A stretch of 64,000 nucleotides of DNA, taken from the NCBI RefSeq assembly GCF_006443685.1, contig NZ_VFYP01000001.1, positions 806,001 through 870,000 of the forward strand. The letters run 5' to 3'. The DNA is from Rhizobium glycinendophyticum. Lineage in GTDB: Bacteria > Pseudomonadota > Alphaproteobacteria > Rhizobiales > Rhizobiaceae. The translations under genes were made by a program, and so were the position numbers. Every line of letters begins with the position of its first letter. Positions within the stretch are counted from its first letter, which is position 1. Shown piece after piece: positions 39,748 to 48,959 of the stretch. The notes under the pieces were generated by a model, which worked only from the letters and a program-made list of their open reading frames with translations, was not told the DNA's origin and did not search any database.

Positions 39748-40728
39748 ATGACGGTTTTCCATCGCAACGAAAAGAGGGAGCCGCTGCCAGCCATTCTGCG
39801 CGGCGGCGTGGTCGCCATCGGCAATTTTGATGGCGTTCATCGGGGTCATCAGGCGGTGCTGCGCCGCGCTCTGGAGCGGGCCGAAAGCCTCGGTGTTCCC
39901 GCAATGGTGCTGACCTTCGAGCCGCATCCACGCTCTGTCTTCAACCCGGACAAACCCGTCTTCCGCCTGACACCACCATCGCTGCGGGCCCGCATCCTCG
40001 AGGCCATGGGCTTCCAGTCCGTAATCGAATATCCCTTCGACCGTGAATTTTCGCAGCGCTCGGCCGAGGATTTCGTCCAGTCGATCCTGGTCGATTGGCT
40101 CGGTGCCCGTGAGGTCGTCACCGGCTTCGATTTCCACTTCGGCAAAGGCCGCGAGGGTGGTCCCGCCTTCCTCATGGAAGCCGGCGGTCGCCATGGCTTC
40201 GGCGTGACACTGGTCGATGCCTTTCGTGACGAGGGCGGCGAGGTTATCTCCTCCAGCCGCATCCGTGGCCTCCTGGCAGAAGGCGACGTCACCCAGGCGG
40301 GAGGGCTCCTCGGCTATCGCTTCACCGTGGAAGCGGAGGTGATGAAGGGCAAGCAGCTTGGTCGCACGCTGGGCTTTCCCACCGCCAACATGCATCTGCA
40401 GCCGGAGGCGACGCTGCGGCCCGGAATTTATGCCGTGCGCTTCCGCCGCCCCGACGGCATCATCCGCGACGGCGTCGCAAGCTTCGGCTACCGCCCGACG
40501 GTCACCGACAACGGCGATCCCTGGCTTGAAACCTTCGTCTTCGATTTCTCGGGCGACCTCTATGGCGAGATCTGCTCGGTCTCCTTCTTCGGCCATCTGC
40601 GCGACGAGTGGAAATTCGATGGCCTCGACCCGCTGGTCGCTCAGATCCGCAAGGACGAGGAAGAGGCAAGGGCGCTTCTGTCGGGTGTCACGGCGATCGG
40701 CGAGCTGGATATGAAGATTGCCTTCTGA
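39748..40728 (+). CDS. ribF: Bifunctional riboflavin kinase / FAD synthetase
   Basis: A 326-residue enzyme. The N-terminal adenylyltransferase has GGVVAIGNFDGVHRGHQAVL near residue 26 and ISSSRIRGLLAEGDVTQAGG near 168 for the ATP site. The C-terminal riboflavin kinase has the PTAN motif GRTLGFPTANMHLQPE near 208. It makes FMN and then FAD. I chose the ATG at 39748, which is 13 bases after the stop of the HAD gene; the frame is open back to 39676. It is probably the end of the operon together with the small gene at 40821, with a terminator after it. Confidence 0.95.
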   Translation: MTVFHRNEKREPLPAILRGGVVAIGNFDGVHRGHQAVLRRALERAESLGVPAMVLTFEPHPRSVFNPDKPVFRLTPPSLRARILEAMGFQSVIEYPFDREFSQRSAEDFVQSILVDWLGAREVVTGFDFHFGKGREGGPAFLMEAGGRHGFGVTLVDAFRDEGGEVISSSRIRGLLAEGDVTQAGGLLGYRFTVEAEVMKGKQLGRTLGFPTANMHLQPEATLRPGIYAVRFRRPDGIIRDGVASFGYRPTVTDNGDPWLETFVFDFSGDLYGEICSVSFFGHLRDEWKFDGLDPLVAQIRKDEEEARALLSGVTAIGELDMKIAF

Positions 40729-40820
40729 CGGCTGTCGCGCGCCAATACATCTTGACGCCCAGTGCGCACTGCCGCCTAGTGCAGCCAGAAAATTACTCGA
40801 TACAGCCCGAAAGGCATCTC

Positions 40821-41060
40821 ATGGCTACAACACCGCGCAGACCCGTCAATGCGAGGGATGCAGCAGAAGCGCTCTTCAAGCCGGCGCCAAAGCCAATTGC
40901 CCCGGCCGTCGAGCGCCGCGCCCCGCCGCAGGTGAAGGAACTGGTCTCGATCAAGCTCGACAGCGCCGTCATCGAGCATTTCCAGAAGGACGGCCCGGGC
41001 TGGCAGGACCGCATCAACGACGCCCTTCGTGCGGTCGTCGAGGCGGAGAGCGGCGAGTAG
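40821..41060 (+). CDS. BrnA-like (DUF4415) small protein without a toxin partner
   Basis: A 79-residue protein whose C-terminal half matches the BrnA antitoxin pattern: VSIKLDSAVIEHFQKDGPGW then QDRINDALRAVVEA, a ribbon-helix-helix DNA-binding unit. The N-terminal 35 residues are Pro/Ala-rich. BrnT toxin genes normally sit just before brnA; here the preceding gene is ribF, so no toxin is present. The ATG at 40821 follows GAAAGGCATCTC. Confidence 0.65.
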   Translation: MATTPRRPVNARDAAEALFKPAPKPIAPAVERRAPPQVKELVSIKLDSAVIEHFQKDGPGWQDRINDALRAVVEAESGE

Positions 41061-41168
41061 GAAGCTACGCACGGCGCCTCATCTTGCCCCTTCCTTTCGC
41101 CGCGAAAAACCCCTAAAGAACGCGGCCATGACGTATCTTTCGGCGGCCCGGATCATTCGAATTATTGG

Positions 41169-41216
41169 CCCGGCCCTCCCGGCGGCTTGAAGAGCTGCGG
41201 GAAGGTCCGGGTTTTT
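41169..41216 (+). terminator. Rho-independent terminator before ileS
   Basis: A long GC-rich stem (CCCGGCCCTCCCGGCGGCT with AGCTGCGGGAAGGTCCGGG, one or two bulges) is followed by five T residues. It ends the ribF-side transcript, 91 bases before the ileS start. Confidence 0.75.
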
Positions 41217-41306
41217 GGCGTTGGGTTAGAAGCCCGGCGCCCGCTTGCCGCCAATCCATGACACAATTCCGCGACCGACCAGGTCGCCCCATCCGATGGC
41301 TGATCC

Positions 41307-44210
41307 ATGACCGATACCCCTGAAAAGATCGACTACTCCAAGACGCTCTATCTGCCCGAGACCGAGTTCCCGATGCGCGCCGGCCTTCCCCAGAAGGAGC
41401 CGGAAATGGCGGCGAAGTGGAAGCAGATGGGTCTCTACAAGCGCCTGCGCGCCTCGGCCGCCGGCCGCGAAAAATTCGTCCTGCATGACGGCCCGCCCTA
41501 TGCCAACGGCAACATCCATATCGGCCATGCGCTGAACAAGGTCTTAAAGGACGTCATCACCCGCTCCTTCCAGATGCGCGGCTTCGATTCGAACTACGTA
41601 CCCGGCTGGGACTGCCACGGCCTCCCGATCGAGTGGAAGATCGAGGAAAAGTACCGCGAGAAGGGCAAGGACAAGAACGAGGTCCCGGTCAACGAATTCC
41701 GCAAGGAATGCCGCGAATTCGCGCAGGGCTGGATCAACATCCAGGCCGAAGAATTCCGCCGCCTCGGCATCGAGGGTGACTTCGACAATCCCTACACCAC
41801 CATGGCCTTCCATTCGGAAGCCCGCATCGCCGGCGAACTCCTGAAGATCGCCATGTCCGGCCAGCTCTATCGCGGCTCCAAGCCGATCATGTGGTCGGTC
41901 GTCGAGCGCACGGCGCTGGCTGAGGCGGAAGTGGAATATGCCGAGGTCGAAAGCGACACGATCTGGGTGAAGTTCCCGGTAGTCGAGGGCGCCGCAGATC
42001 TGAAGTCGGCCGCCGTCGTCATCTGGACCACCACCCCCTGGACCATCCCGGGCAATCGCGCGATCTCCTACTCCTCAAAGATCGAATACGGCCTCTATGA
42101 GATCACGGAAGCCACCAACGACTTCGGCCCGCAGCCGGGCGAAAAGCTGATCTTCGCCAAGCGCCTTGCCGAAGACGCGGCCACCAAGGCCAAGGTGACC
42201 TTCAAGCTCGTTCGTGATGTGACCGCCGCCGAACTCGGCGCCATCACCTGCGCCCATCCGCTCGCAGACCTCGGCTACACCTTCGCCGTCCCCATGCTCG
42301 ATGGCGACCACGTCACCGATGATGCGGGTACCGGTTTCGTCCACACGGCCCCGTCGCATGGTCGCGAAGACTTTGAAGCCTGGATGGCCAATGTCCGCGC
42401 TCTCGAAGCCCGCGGCATCGACACCAAGATCCCGTTTCCCGTCGATGACGCCGGTTTCTACACGGAAGACGCCCCCGGTTTCGGCCCCTCGGCCGAAGGT
42501 GGTGCAGCCCGCGTGCTCGACGACAACGGCAAGAAGGGCGACGCCAACAAGCGCGTGATGGACGCTCTCATCAAGGCCAACAACCTCTTTGCCCGTGGCC
42601 GCATCAAGCACGAATATCCGCATTCCTGGCGCTCCAAGAAGCCGGTCATCTTCCGCAACACGCCGCAGTGGTTCGTCTATATGGACAAGACGCTGGACGA
42701 CGGCACGACGCTACGCACACGCGCGCTGTCTGCCATCGACCAGACCCGCTTCGTGCCATCAGGTGGCCAGAACCGCCTGCGCGCCATGATCGAGCAGCGC
42801 CCGGACTGGGTGCTCTCGCGTCAGCGCGCCTGGGGCGTGCCGATCTGCGTCTTCGCCGATGCCGAAGGCAATGTGCTGAAGGACGAGAAGGTCAACGCCC
42901 GCATCCTCGAAGCTTTCGAGAAGGAAGGGGCAGACGCCTGGTTCGCCGAAGGTGCCAAGGACCGCTTCCTCGCCGGCGAGCACGACGGCGAGAAGTGGCA
43001 GATGGTGACCGACATCCTCGACGTCTGGTTCGATTCAGGCTCGACCCACACCTTCACCCTCGAAGACCGCCCCGACCTGAAATGGCCAGCTGACGTCTAT
43101 CTGGAAGGCTCGGACCAGCATCGCGGCTGGTTCCATTCCTCGCTCTTGGAAAGCTGCGCCACCCGCGGCCGCGCGCCCTACAATGCCGTCATCACCCATG
43201 GCTTCACCATGGCGGAAGACGGCCGCAAGATGTCGAAGTCGCTCGGCAACACGGTGACACCGCAGGACGTCATGAAGGAATCCGGCGCAGACATCCTGCG
43301 CCTCTGGGTCATGTCGACTGACTATGCCGAAGACCAGCGCCTCGGCAAGACGATCATCCAGACCAACATCGACGCCTATCGCAAGATCCGCAACACGATC
43401 CGCTGGATGCTCGGCACGCTCGCCCATGACAAGGGTGAGGAGATCGCTTATGCCGATCTGCCGGAACTCGAAAAGCTGATGCTGCACCGCCTGGCCGAAC
43501 TCGATCAGGTCGTCCGCAAGGGCTACGACGAGTTCGACTTCAAGCGCATCGTCCGCGCTCTCAGCGATTTCGCCAATGTCGAGCTGTCGGCCTTCTATTT
43601 CGACATCCGCAAGGACACGCTTTACTGCGACGCACCGTCCAGCCTGAAGCGCCGCTCGGCCCTCTTCGTCATCCGCAAGCTCTTCGACTGCCTGGTCCTC
43701 TGGTTTGCACCGATGATGCCGTTCACGACGGAAGAGGCCTGGCTATCGCGTGATCCGAAGGCCGAGTCGGTCCATCTTGAACAGTTCCCGACAGTCCCGG
43801 CCGACTGGTCGAACGAGGCCGTCGCCGAGAAGTGGAAGGGCGTTCGCGCCGTCCGCCGTGCGGTCACCGGTGCTCTCGAAATCGAGCGCAAGGAAAAGCG
43901 CATCGGCTCCTCGCTCGAAGCCGCCCCGGTCGTCCACGTCGCCGATCCCGAGCTCTTGAAGGCGCTCGATGGCCTTGACTTCGCCGAGATCTGCATCACC
44001 TCCGACATCTCCGTTGTCGCAGGTGAAGGTCCGGCGGAAGCCTTCCGTCTCGACGATGGCACGAAGGTCGCCGTCGAGCCGAAGCCGGCCGAGGGCACGA
44101 AATGCGCCCGTTCGTGGAAAATCACCAAGGACGTTGGCTCCGACCCTGATTATCCCGAGGTCTCGGCCCGCGACGCCCAGGCCCTGCGCGAGCTTGCGGC
44201 GCTCAACTGA
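41307..44210 (+). CDS. ileS: Isoleucyl-tRNA synthetase
   Basis: A 967-residue class I synthetase charging tRNA-Ile. The HIGH motif is in [20 protein letters not shown] near residues 61-80, the KMSKS motif in [19 protein letters not shown] near 640-658, and the CP1 editing domain lies between ([16 protein letters not shown]). An anticodon-binding helical domain follows and a short C-terminal extension ends the protein. Length is typical for alphaproteobacteria. The ATG at 41307 has no strong ribosome-binding site (GGCTGATCC). It is followed by a lipoprotein gene. Confidence 0.97.
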   Translation: MTDTPEKIDYSKTLYLPETEFPMRAGLPQKEPEMAAKWKQMGLYKRLRASAAGREKFVLHDGPPYANGNIHIGHALNKVLKDVITRSFQMRGFDSNYVPGWDCHGLPIEWKIEEKYREKGKDKNEVPVNEFRKECREFAQGWINIQAEEFRRLGIEGDFDNPYTTMAFHSEARIAGELLKIAMSGQLYRGSKPIMWSVVERTALAEAEVEYAEVESDTIWVKFPVVEGAADLKSAAVVIWTTTPWTIPGNRAISYSSKIEYGLYEITEATNDFGPQPGEKLIFAKRLAEDAATKAKVTFKLVRDVTAAELGAITCAHPLADLGYTFAVPMLDGDHVTDDAGTGFVHTAPSHGREDFEAWMANVRALEARGIDTKIPFPVDDAGFYTEDAPGFGPSAEGGAARVLDDNGKKGDANKRVMDALIKANNLFARGRIKHEYPHSWRSKKPVIFRNTPQWFVYMDKTLDDGTTLRTRALSAIDQTRFVPSGGQNRLRAMIEQRPDWVLSRQRAWGVPICVFADAEGNVLKDEKVNARILEAFEKEGADAWFAEGAKDRFLAGEHDGEKWQMVTDILDVWFDSGSTHTFTLEDRPDLKWPADVYLEGSDQHRGWFHSSLLESCATRGRAPYNAVITHGFTMAEDGRKMSKSLGNTVTPQDVMKESGADILRLWVMSTDYAEDQRLGKTIIQTNIDAYRKIRNTIRWMLGTLAHDKGEEIAYADLPELEKLMLHRLAELDQVVRKGYDEFDFKRIVRALSDFANVELSAFYFDIRKDTLYCDAPSSLKRRSALFVIRKLFDCLVLWFAPMMPFTTEEAWLSRDPKAESVHLEQFPTVPADWSNEAVAEKWKGVRAVRRAVTGALEIERKEKRIGSSLEAAPVVHVADPELLKALDGLDFAEICITSDISVVAGEGPAEAFRLDDGTKVAVEPKPAEGTKCARSWKITKDVGSDPDYPEVSARDAQALRELAALN

Positions 44211-44217
44211 GGAAATA

Positions 44218-44255
44218 TTACCGGATGATTTGCGCTTTCGTGGGTCATCCGGTAA
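44218..44255 (+). repeat. Palindrome after ileS
   Basis: TTACCGGATGA (44218-44228) pairs exactly with TCATCCGGTAA (44245-44255) around a 16-base loop. There is no T-run after it, so it is not a standard terminator, though it may stabilise or attenuate the transcript into the lipoprotein gene. Confidence 0.5.
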
Positions 44256-44346
44256 AACTGCCTGAAATTGGCCGAATTCCACCGGCAGCGGTGGGGAGGA
44301 AATATTCGGCGGCACAGATGAACTGCGGCGAGGCTGGTAGACATTC

Positions 44347-44979
44347 ATGAAATCGGCATATCTGTTCAGAGTTGGCCTTGGCATGGCTGGACTGCTTGGC
44401 GTGACTGTTGGCCTCTCCGGCTGCGTCGGCGGGCCGACCTATGGCACAGACAAGACTGCCATGGAGCAGCTGGCGGATGACGTCGGCACGGCCGTGTCGA
44501 TCGCCCCGCGCGAGCCTGCCAACAAGGGCACGAAGTACAACCCGCGCCCGTCGCTCGTCCTGCCGCCCGGCGGCACGCAGACGGCAGCGCTCGTTGCCCC
44601 GCAGGCCTCCGTTGCCAACCGGGAGAACAATCCGGAATGGGCAGAATCCCCGGAAGAGGCGCGTGAGCGCCTCGTCGCCGAGGCCGACGCCAATGCCGAC
44701 AACCCGCGCTATCGTTCGCCGTTGCTCGCCGGCTACGGCACCTCGGGCACGATGACCGAGACGCAGAAGTGGCAGGCTTTCCGCGAAGCCCGCAAGCTGC
44801 AGAAGGGCGCCTATCTGGACCAGCGCCGCCTTCTGTCGGATCCGCCGACGGAATATCGTCAGGCCGAAGAGGCAACTCTGACGGATCTCGGCGAACCGGA
44901 ACTGAAGAAGGAAAAGCGTCGCAAGAAGGCGGCCAAGGCCGCCCAGCAGACCAGCTCGTGGTGGATGCCCTTCCAATAA
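44347..44979 (+). CDS. Putative lipoprotein
   Basis: A 210-residue protein with a lipoprotein signal (MKSAYLFRVGLGMAGLLGVT then GLSGC, with the lipid-modified Cys near residue 26). The mature part is Pro- and Glu-rich, low in complexity, and ends with a basic stretch (KKEKRRKKAAKAAQQ) and WWMPF. I do not recognise a named family; it resembles small lipoproteins seen after ileS in rhizobia. The ATG at 44347 follows AGGCTGGTAGACATTC weakly. A strong terminator follows. Confidence 0.75.
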   Translation: MKSAYLFRVGLGMAGLLGVTVGLSGCVGGPTYGTDKTAMEQLADDVGTAVSIAPREPANKGTKYNPRPSLVLPPGGTQTAALVAPQASVANRENNPEWAESPEEARERLVAEADANADNPRYRSPLLAGYGTSGTMTETQKWQAFREARKLQKGAYLDQRRLLSDPPTEYRQAEEATLTDLGEPELKKEKRRKKAAKAAQQTSSWWMPFQ

Positions 44980-45003
44980 GCGGCTTTCCAGTACAATCGA
45001 TCA

Positions 45004-45031
45004 GGCAGGGCGCAAACGCCCTGCCTTTTTT
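45004..45031 (+). terminator. Rho-independent terminator after the lipoprotein gene
   Basis: GGCAGGGCG / CGCCCTGCC, a 9-bp perfect stem with a CAAA loop, followed by six T residues. It lies 16 bases before the GNAT gene. Confidence 0.92.
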
Positions 45032-45046
45032 CTTTGAGGTTCCCCG

Positions 45047-45529
45047 ATGTCCTTCACCATCCGCCCCGCAACGCCTGATGACGCCGCCACCATTCTCGGC
45101 TTCATCACCCAACTCGCCGTTTATGAGAAGGCCGGTCACGAGGTTGAGGCGACCGAAGAGACAATCCGTGCATCCGTCTTCGGCAAGGGCTCCGTCACCG
45201 AAGCGGTGATCCTTGAAAGCGACGGCAAGCCGGCCGGCTTTGCCGTTTGGTTCTACAATTACTCCACCTGGCAGGCGAAGAACGGGCTCTATCTCGAAGA
45301 TCTCTATGTCTCGCCCGATTATCGGGGCTCCGGTGCCGGCAAGCTTCTCCTCAAGCACCTCGCACGGATCGCCGTCGAGAAAGGCTGCGGCCGCTTCGAA
45401 TGGAGCGTGCTGGACTGGAACGAACCGGCCATCCGCGTCTATGATTCAATTGGCGCCGAACCGCAGACCGAATGGATTCGCTACCGGCTAAGCGGCGACA
45501 AACTCAAGGCCTTTGCCGGGGCCGACTAA
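45047..45529 (+). CDS. GNAT family N-acetyltransferase
   Basis: A 160-residue acetyltransferase. The acetyl-CoA-binding motif A is LEDLYVSPDYRGSGAGKLLL near residues 83-102, with the R-x-x-G-x-G/A pattern. Motif B includes GCGRFEWSVLDWNEPAIRVY. The whole is close to the diamine/thialysine acetyltransferase group, but the substrate is not certain. The ATG at 45047 has GAGGTTCCC upstream. It converges on the minus-strand membrane protein gene and stands alone. Confidence 0.88.
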   Translation: MSFTIRPATPDDAATILGFITQLAVYEKAGHEVEATEETIRASVFGKGSVTEAVILESDGKPAGFAVWFYNYSTWQAKNGLYLEDLYVSPDYRGSGAGKLLLKHLARIAVEKGCGRFEWSVLDWNEPAIRVYDSIGAEPQTEWIRYRLSGDKLKAFAGAD

Positions 45530-45547
45530 GCCGCACGCCCGCAGGCG

Positions 45548-45868
45548 TCATTCTTGCGCGTCGAGCATCCGTGCCAGAAACGCGAGATAAAAGGCCTCGA
45601 TCCCCGGCCCAATGATCGAGATCCAGATGAGCCCCATGTTGCGATCGGCCGGATCATGGCGCGAGAGATAGGCGACAAGGACCATGGTGGCGGTGATCGC
45701 CACCGGGATCGCTGCCACCGCCACGAGCCTCGGCACCTCGCGGTTCACCGCGCCGCTCACGGACCATTGAATCGGCAGCGACCGCCGCTCCGGCGCGATG
45801 TTGCGATGACCCCATGCAGCGATCAGGCCCATTGCGATCAGCGAGAGCAGGGGTGCAATCAGGATCAT
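45548..45868 (-). CDS. Small membrane protein of unknown function
   Basis: A 106-residue protein with three hydrophobic helices (about residues 3-19, 47-67 and 78-98) and a short acidic tail. I do not recognise the family. It starts at the ATG at 45868, overlapping the tadA stop by three bases (ATGA arrangement), so it is translated with tadA. Confidence 0.7.
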   Translation of the reverse strand: MILIAPLLSLIAMGLIAAWGHRNIAPERRSLPIQWSVSGAVNREVPRLVAVAAIPVAITATMVLVAYLSRHDPADRNMGLIWISIIGPGIEAFYLAFLARMLDAQE

Positions 45869-46320
45869 GTTTCTCTCTTCGTCTGGAAAAAGCCTTTGAG
45901 CAAATCCGCCGCTTCGGTCTCGCGGATACCCGAATAGACCTCCGGTGCGTGATGACAGGTCGGCTGCGCATAAAAGCGCACGCCGCTTTCCACCGCGCCG
46001 CCTTTTGCGTCATGCGCAGCATAATAAAGCCGGCGGATACGCGCAAAGGAAATGGCGGCCGCGCACATGGTGCAGGGCTCCAGCGTGACATAGAGATCGG
46101 CATCGACGAGGCGTTCGTCACCGACCGCTTCTGCCGCCCGCCGGATGGCGAGGATTTCCGCATGCGCTGTCACGTCGTTCAGCCGCCGCGTCTCATTGCC
46201 CGCTCGGCCCAGGATCTCGCCGTCGCGCACCACAACCGCGCCGATCGGCACTTCGCCGCGTTCGCCGGCGGCCAGTGCCTCTGCGAAGGCAGCGTCCATG
46301 AAGCCGTTTGTCTGCGCCAT
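45865..46320 (-). CDS. tadA: tRNA(adenine34) deaminase TadA
   Basis: A 151-residue cytidine-deaminase-fold enzyme that converts A34 of tRNA-Arg(ACG) to inosine. The zinc/catalytic motif is complete: TAHAEILAIRRAAE near residue 51 with the His and the general-base Glu, and PCTMCAAAISFARI near 81 with two Cys ligands. The sequence continues YVTLEPCTMC as expected. It starts at the ATG at 46320 and is divergent from the pseudouridine synthase gene, with 69 bases between. Confidence 0.93.
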   Translation of the reverse strand: MAQTNGFMDAAFAEALAAGERGEVPIGAVVVRDGEILGRAGNETRRLNDVTAHAEILAIRRAAEAVGDERLVDADLYVTLEPCTMCAAAISFARIRRLYYAAHDAKGGAVESGVRFYAQPTCHHAPEVYSGIRETEAADLLKGFFQTKRET

Positions 46321-46389
46321 GCCTGAACTTTCCGCTTAACCCGAGCCGCGCGACCTGATACGACAGCCCAAACCACAGGCAAACAACAA

Positions 46390-48366
46390 ATGACATTCAA
46401 AGACAAGTCCAAGCGCCCGGCAGGCAAGCCCGCTGAGCGCGGCGGCAAACCGCTCACCCGCAAGCCGGCCGCCAGATCCGAAAGCAAGCCCGCCCGTGCC
46501 GCCCGCCCTGAGGCGCCGGCCGGCGACGACGCCATGAAGCCGGAGCGCATCTCCAAGCTGCTCGCGCGCGCGGGCGTTGCCTCGCGGCGCGACATCGAGC
46601 GCATGATCATGGAAGGTCGTGTCGCCGTGAACGGCAAGGTGCTGGAAAGCCCGGTGCTCAACGCCACGCTCGCCGACAAGATCGAGGTCGACGGCCAGCC
46701 GATCCGCGGCATCGAGCGCACGCGTCTCTGGCTCTACCACAAGCCGGCCGGCCTGGTGACGACCAATTCCGATCCGGAAGGCCGGCCCACCGTTTTCGAA
46801 AACCTGCCGGAAGATCTTCCGCGCGTCATGTCGATCGGCCGCCTCGACATCAACACCGAGGGCCTGCTGCTGCTCACCAATGACGGCGGTCTCGCCCGCG
46901 TGCTCGAACTGCCGACCACCGGCTGGCTGCGCCGCTACCGCGTGCGCGCCTATGGCGAGGTCGACCAGCCGGCACTTGATGCACTGAAGGAAGGCATTGC
47001 CGTCGACGGCGTCCTCTACGGCGCGATCGACGCGACGCTCGACCGCAAGCAGGGCCACAATGTGTGGATCACCATGGGGCTGCGCGAAGGCAAGAACCGC
47101 GAGATCAAGAACGTGCTCGGCGCGCTCGGCCTTGAGGTCAACCGCCTGATCCGTGTCTCCTATGGCCCGTTCCAGCTCGGTGATCTGCCGGAAGGCCAGG
47201 TGCAGGAAGTGCGCGGTCGCATGCTGCGCGACCAGCTCGGGCCCCGTCTGATCGACGAAGCCAAGGCCAATTTCGACGCCCCGGTCTATAGCCATGGCGG
47301 CGTCGAGGTCGAGGACGACGAAGAAGCGCCGAAGAAGTCGGTCCGGCCGGGCAAGGCCGAATGGGGCCGCGATGAACGTCCGGCTGGCAAACGTCCCGAT
47401 AAGCTCGACAAGAACGACCGCCGTGAACGTGCGCTCGAACGCCTCGACACCAGCCGCAGCGACAGCGGCAAGAAGTTCGGGGACAAGAAGTTTGCCGACA
47501 AGAAATTCGGCGATAAGAAATTCGGCGATAAGAAATTCGCGGACAACAATTTCGACGACAAGCCGAAGCGTGCGCCGGCTGCCACCAAGAACCGCACGGC
47601 GAATGTCTGGATGGCGCCTGGCGCTCGTCCGCTTGGAGAAAAGGCTGCCGCTGCCCGCCGCAAGCCCGACAACCGCACGGAACGCCCAGTTGATCGCTTC
47701 GACGACCGCGAAGGACCGCGCGTCGTCGTCAGCCGCGCCCATGACGACGAGGGCGAATGGATCCGCGCCGACGGACCGGACAAGAAGCCCGGTGGCCGTG
47801 ATGGTGGTCGTAGCGACAAGCGTGGTGGCTTCGGCGACCGTCCCGGCCGCCGTGACGGCGACGACCGTGCGCCGCGGCGCGAGGGTGCCGACCGTGGCCC
47901 GCGCCGCGAGGCCGAAAGCCGTGGCCCGCGCAGTGATGCCCCCGCCCGTGGACCGCGTCGCGATAATGCAGATCGTCCGCCGCGTCGCGACGGAGATGAG
48001 CGTGGACCACGTCGGGATTTCTCCGACCGTCCGGCGCGCACCGGTGACGACCGCCCGCGTGGCGAGCGTCCGTTCGGTGACAAGCCTCGCGGTGCAAAGC
48101 CCTTTGGTGACAAGCCGCGCGGGCCCAAGAGCTTCGGCGACAAGCCTGCCGCGCGTGCCTATGGCGACAAGCCTGCTGGAAAATCCTTTGGTGACAAGCC
48201 GGCTGGCAAGTCGTTCGGCAAGCCCGGTGGCAAACCGGCGGGCAAGAGCTTTGGCGGCAAGCCGGGTGGTCGCCCGGCCGGCGGCCCGCGCTCCGGTGGT
48301 CCCGGCGGCAAGCCCGGTGGTGGCAAGCCCGGTGCCGGTCGTGGCGCGCCCAAGGGCAAGAGGTAA
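46390..48366 (+). CDS. rluB: RluB-type 23S rRNA pseudouridine synthase with long repetitive tail
   Basis: A 658-residue protein. An N-terminal basic leader (residues 1-50) precedes the S4 domain (ERISKLLARAGVASRRDIER) and the RsuA/RluB catalytic domain with GRLDINTEGLLLLTNDGGLA (catalytic Asp near residue 159), ending by about residue 290. The remaining 370 residues are low-complexity: tandem KFGDKKF units (about 357-385), then RRDGDERGPRR-type arginine/aspartate repeats, then GDKPAGKSFGDKPAG and Gly/Lys/Pro repeats to the end. It is likely an RNA-binding tail. The rsmD gene follows six bases later, so the two are one operon. Confidence 0.88.
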   Translation: MTFKDKSKRPAGKPAERGGKPLTRKPAARSESKPARAARPEAPAGDDAMKPERISKLLARAGVASRRDIERMIMEGRVAVNGKVLESPVLNATLADKIEVDGQPIRGIERTRLWLYHKPAGLVTTNSDPEGRPTVFENLPEDLPRVMSIGRLDINTEGLLLLTNDGGLARVLELPTTGWLRRYRVRAYGEVDQPALDALKEGIAVDGVLYGAIDATLDRKQGHNVWITMGLREGKNREIKNVLGALGLEVNRLIRVSYGPFQLGDLPEGQVQEVRGRMLRDQLGPRLIDEAKANFDAPVYSHGGVEVEDDEEAPKKSVRPGKAEWGRDERPAGKRPDKLDKNDRRERALERLDTSRSDSGKKFGDKKFADKKFGDKKFGDKKFADNNFDDKPKRAPAATKNRTANVWMAPGARPLGEKAAAARRKPDNRTERPVDRFDDREGPRVVVSRAHDDEGEWIRADGPDKKPGGRDGGRSDKRGGFGDRPGRRDGDDRAPRREGADRGPRREAESRGPRSDAPARGPRRDNADRPPRRDGDERGPRRDFSDRPARTGDDRPRGERPFGDKPRGAKPFGDKPRGPKSFGDKPAARAYGDKPAGKSFGDKPAGKSFGKPGGKPAGKSFGGKPGGRPAGGPRSGGPGGKPGGGKPGAGRGAPKGKR

Positions 48367-48372
48367 GGCCGC

Positions 48373-48933
48373 ATGCGCATTGTTGGTGGCGAGTTTCGTG
48401 GCCGTACTCTGGCCACGCCCAAATCCAATGACATCCGGCCGACCGTCGACCGGACGCGCGAAAGCCTGTTCAACATTCTGTCGCACGCCCATCCGGGCGT
48501 GCTCGATCGCACCCGCATCCTCGATCTCTTCGCGGGCACTGGTGCCGTCGGGATTGAAGCTCTGTCGCGCGGCTGCAAATCGGCTCTCTTCGTTGAAAAC
48601 AGTGTCGAGGGTCGCGGCCTGCTCTGGGAAAACATCGAGGCACTTGGCCTGCATGGCCGCGCGCGCATCCTGAGGCGTGACGCGACCGATCTCGGCCCGT
48701 CCAGCAATATCGAACCCTTCGACATCGTGTTTGCCGATCCGCCTTATGGCAAGGGTCTTGGCGAGAAGGCGCTCCTCGCAGCCCATCAGGGCGGCTGGCT
48801 GGCGCCCGGCGCCCTTGCCATTCTTGAGGAGCGGGGCGATGTTCAGGTGAGCGTCGATCCTGTCTTCGGCTTCATCGAACAGCGCACCTTCGGTGACACG
48901 AAAATGTACTTCTTTTCCTATAGGCCCGGCTGA
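48373..48933 (+). CDS. rsmD: 16S rRNA m2G966 methyltransferase RsmD
   Basis: A 186-residue class I methyltransferase acting on G966 of 16S rRNA. It begins MRIVGGEFRGRTLATPKSND, with the SAM-binding motif ILDLFAGTGAVGIEALSRGC near residue 54 and the catalytic DPPYGKG near 121. Length is normal. It starts six bases after the rluB stop, so the two rRNA-modification genes are co-transcribed. Confidence 0.96.
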   Translation: MRIVGGEFRGRTLATPKSNDIRPTVDRTRESLFNILSHAHPGVLDRTRILDLFAGTGAVGIEALSRGCKSALFVENSVEGRGLLWENIEALGLHGRARILRRDATDLGPSSNIEPFDIVFADPPYGKGLGEKALLAAHQGGWLAPGALAILEERGDVQVSVDPVFGFIEQRTFGDTKMYFFSYRPG

Positions 48934-48959
48934 CACCGACTGCACGATAGGCCCGCCGC

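Noticed and set aside
41060..41306. Possible riboswitch or T-box upstream of ileS
   Set aside because: The strong hairpin with a T-run is explained as a terminator; no T-box sequence is seen, and alphaproteobacteria do not normally use T-boxes.
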